Shown: in pieces, positions 63,377 through 64,000 of the stretch
Position numbering within the stretch: the first letter of the stretch is position 1
Layout of the letters: every line of letters starts with the position of its first letter
Source: Aeromicrobium sp. Root495
Lineage (GTDB): Bacteria; Actinomycetota; Actinomycetes; Propionibacteriales; Nocardioidaceae
Length of the DNA: 64,000 nucleotides
NCBI RefSeq assembly: GCF_001426755.1
Contig: NZ_LMFJ01000001.1
Span: 2,571,721 to 2,635,720 of the forward strand
Reading direction: 5' to 3'
Translations under genes and position numbers: made by a program
Notes under the pieces: generated by a model
What the model was told of the DNA's origin: nothing
What the model saw: only the letters and a program-made list of their open reading frames with translations
Databases searched by the model: none

Positions 63377-64000
63377 ATGGCAGCACGCACGTTGAGCCGT
63401 TGGCAGAAGGCCGGCGCCCTCGCGCCCATGACGGTGCTCGTGGTCGCCTGGGGCGCCGCACTGAGCAACTCCGGACTCGCCACCGCTGACGACCGCGCGG
63501 CCTCCGACCAGAGCGTCCCGCAGGTCCCCACCACCGCCTTCGACGCCCCCGCCAGCATCCAGCAGGCGCCGGCCGGCATCGACGACAAGGCCGGCACCGC
63601 CGGCGCCATCTCCACGCTCTCCACCAACGGCATCCCCTCCGCCGCGCTGTACGCCTACCGCCGCGCAGAGACGCTGCTGGGCCAGGCCGACGAGGCCTGC
63701 AAGCTTCCGTGGAACCTCGTCGCGGCCATCGGGCGGGTCGAGTCCAACCACGGGCGCACGGGCGGCAACTCGCTCGACGGCGACGGCGTCGCCACCCCCG
63801 GCATCTTCGGCCTGCCGCTCAACGGCAAGAACAACACCGCCAAGATCAACGACACCGACAACGGCGGTCTCGACAAGGACCAGGTCTTCGACCGCGCTGT
63901 CGGCCCCATGCAGTTCATCCCCGGCACCTGGAAGGCGGTCGGCGTCGACGCCGACGGCGACGGCAAGAAGAACCCCCAGGACATCGACGACGCGGCCACC
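63377..64000 (+). CDS. Lytic murein transglycosylase (N-terminal part)
   Basis: The frame begins MAARTLSRWQKAGALAPMTV, with a signal or anchor helix (LVVAWGAALSNSGLA) and a Pro/Ala-rich linker. A transglycosylase domain follows: LPWNLVAAIGRVESNHGRTG (catalytic Glu in RVESNHG, near residue 121), GVATPGIFGLPLNGK, and VFDRAVGPMQFIPGTWKAVG then VDADGDGKKNPQDI. It cleaves peptidoglycan glycan strands outside the cell. It is open at the right edge after about 208 residues. GGAGG lies about 11 nt before the ATG. Confidence 0.92.
   Translation, partial: MAARTLSRWQKAGALAPMTVLVVAWGAALSNSGLATADDRAASDQSVPQVPTTAFDAPASIQQAPAGIDDKAGTAGAISTLSTNGIPSAALYAYRRAETLLGQADEACKLPWNLVAAIGRVESNHGRTGGNSLDGDGVATPGIFGLPLNGKNNTAKINDTDNGGLDKDQVFDRAVGPMQFIPGTWKAVGVDADGDGKKNPQDIDDAAT

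Overview
The window is high-GC actinobacterial chromosome with very tight gene packing: GTGA and ATGA stop/start overlaps are common, GTG starts are frequent, and many genes look leaderless. A GroEL2-type chaperonin behind a CIRCE element, the CysO-like carrier beside threonine synthase, the folP2-gpgS pair, DUF3263 and LytR_C proteins, and a zinc-free ribosomal protein set all suggest Actinomycetia. The family Nocardioidaceae (Aeromicrobium/Nocardioides-like) is my inference, not a proven assignment. I see no rRNA, tRNA, IS element, prophage or CRISPR array.

Layout. (1) 1-2284: end of a BrkB-type membrane protein, an orphan PemK/MazF-like protein and an acyl-CoA synthetase. (2) 2369-16030: an exopolysaccharide locus. 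It holds a fused PssE-like/polyprenyl glycosylphosphotransferase, a PssD-like partner, a GT2 enzyme, a TagD-like cytidylyltransferase, a GH16 enzyme, an ECF sigma factor carrying its own zinc finger, a Wzz-like chain-length protein, a flippase, an O-antigen ligase-like protein, a CDP-alcohol phosphatidyltransferase and a secreted fibrinogen-like/propeller protein. A strong hairpin hides the ribosome binding site of the last of these. (3) 16142-19506: DUF779 protein, aldehyde dehydrogenase and their GAF-type regulator. (4) 19574-21315: ABC exporter. (5) 21367-26835: xylose module (ROK regulator, xylA, xylB, galM) plus a hexapeptide acyltransferase. (6) 27071-28848: groEL with CIRCE. (7) 29497-33489: a five-gene operon of unknown function, with two large polytopic membrane proteins, two paralogous tiny membrane proteins and a cupredoxin-like lipoprotein. 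This is the best candidate for an undescribed system. (8) 33615-42524: cspA, cysO-thrC, a TetR/MFS efflux pair, trehalose genes otsB and otsA, LytR_C, DUF3263 and an oxidoreductase. (9) 42567-50350: a GPH-type transporter overlapping a sphingosine-phosphate-lyase-like enzyme, a GNAT, two MFS transporters, ung and an AI-2E family protein. (10) 50331-52854: a probable Zur-controlled set of cysteine-poor ribosomal proteins (S14, L33, L28 / L31, L32, L36) with a COG0523 protein resembling the mycobacterial hibernation factor MRF. (11) 52922-55641: MerR/B12 regulator, folP2, gpgS. (12) 55643-63188: a REC-TrxR-like flavoprotein and a System II cytochrome c maturation operon headed by hemL. (13) 63377-end: a partial lytic transglycosylase.

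Two families of exactly 56-bp palindromic elements sit in intergenic gaps. Family 1 has four units at 9833-10086 and two at 26869-26987. Family 2 has units at 45335-45390 and 46005-46060. At least fourteen genes carry a TANNNT-like -10 hexamer 6-7 nt before the start codon, which predicts leaderless mRNAs and fixes several starts.
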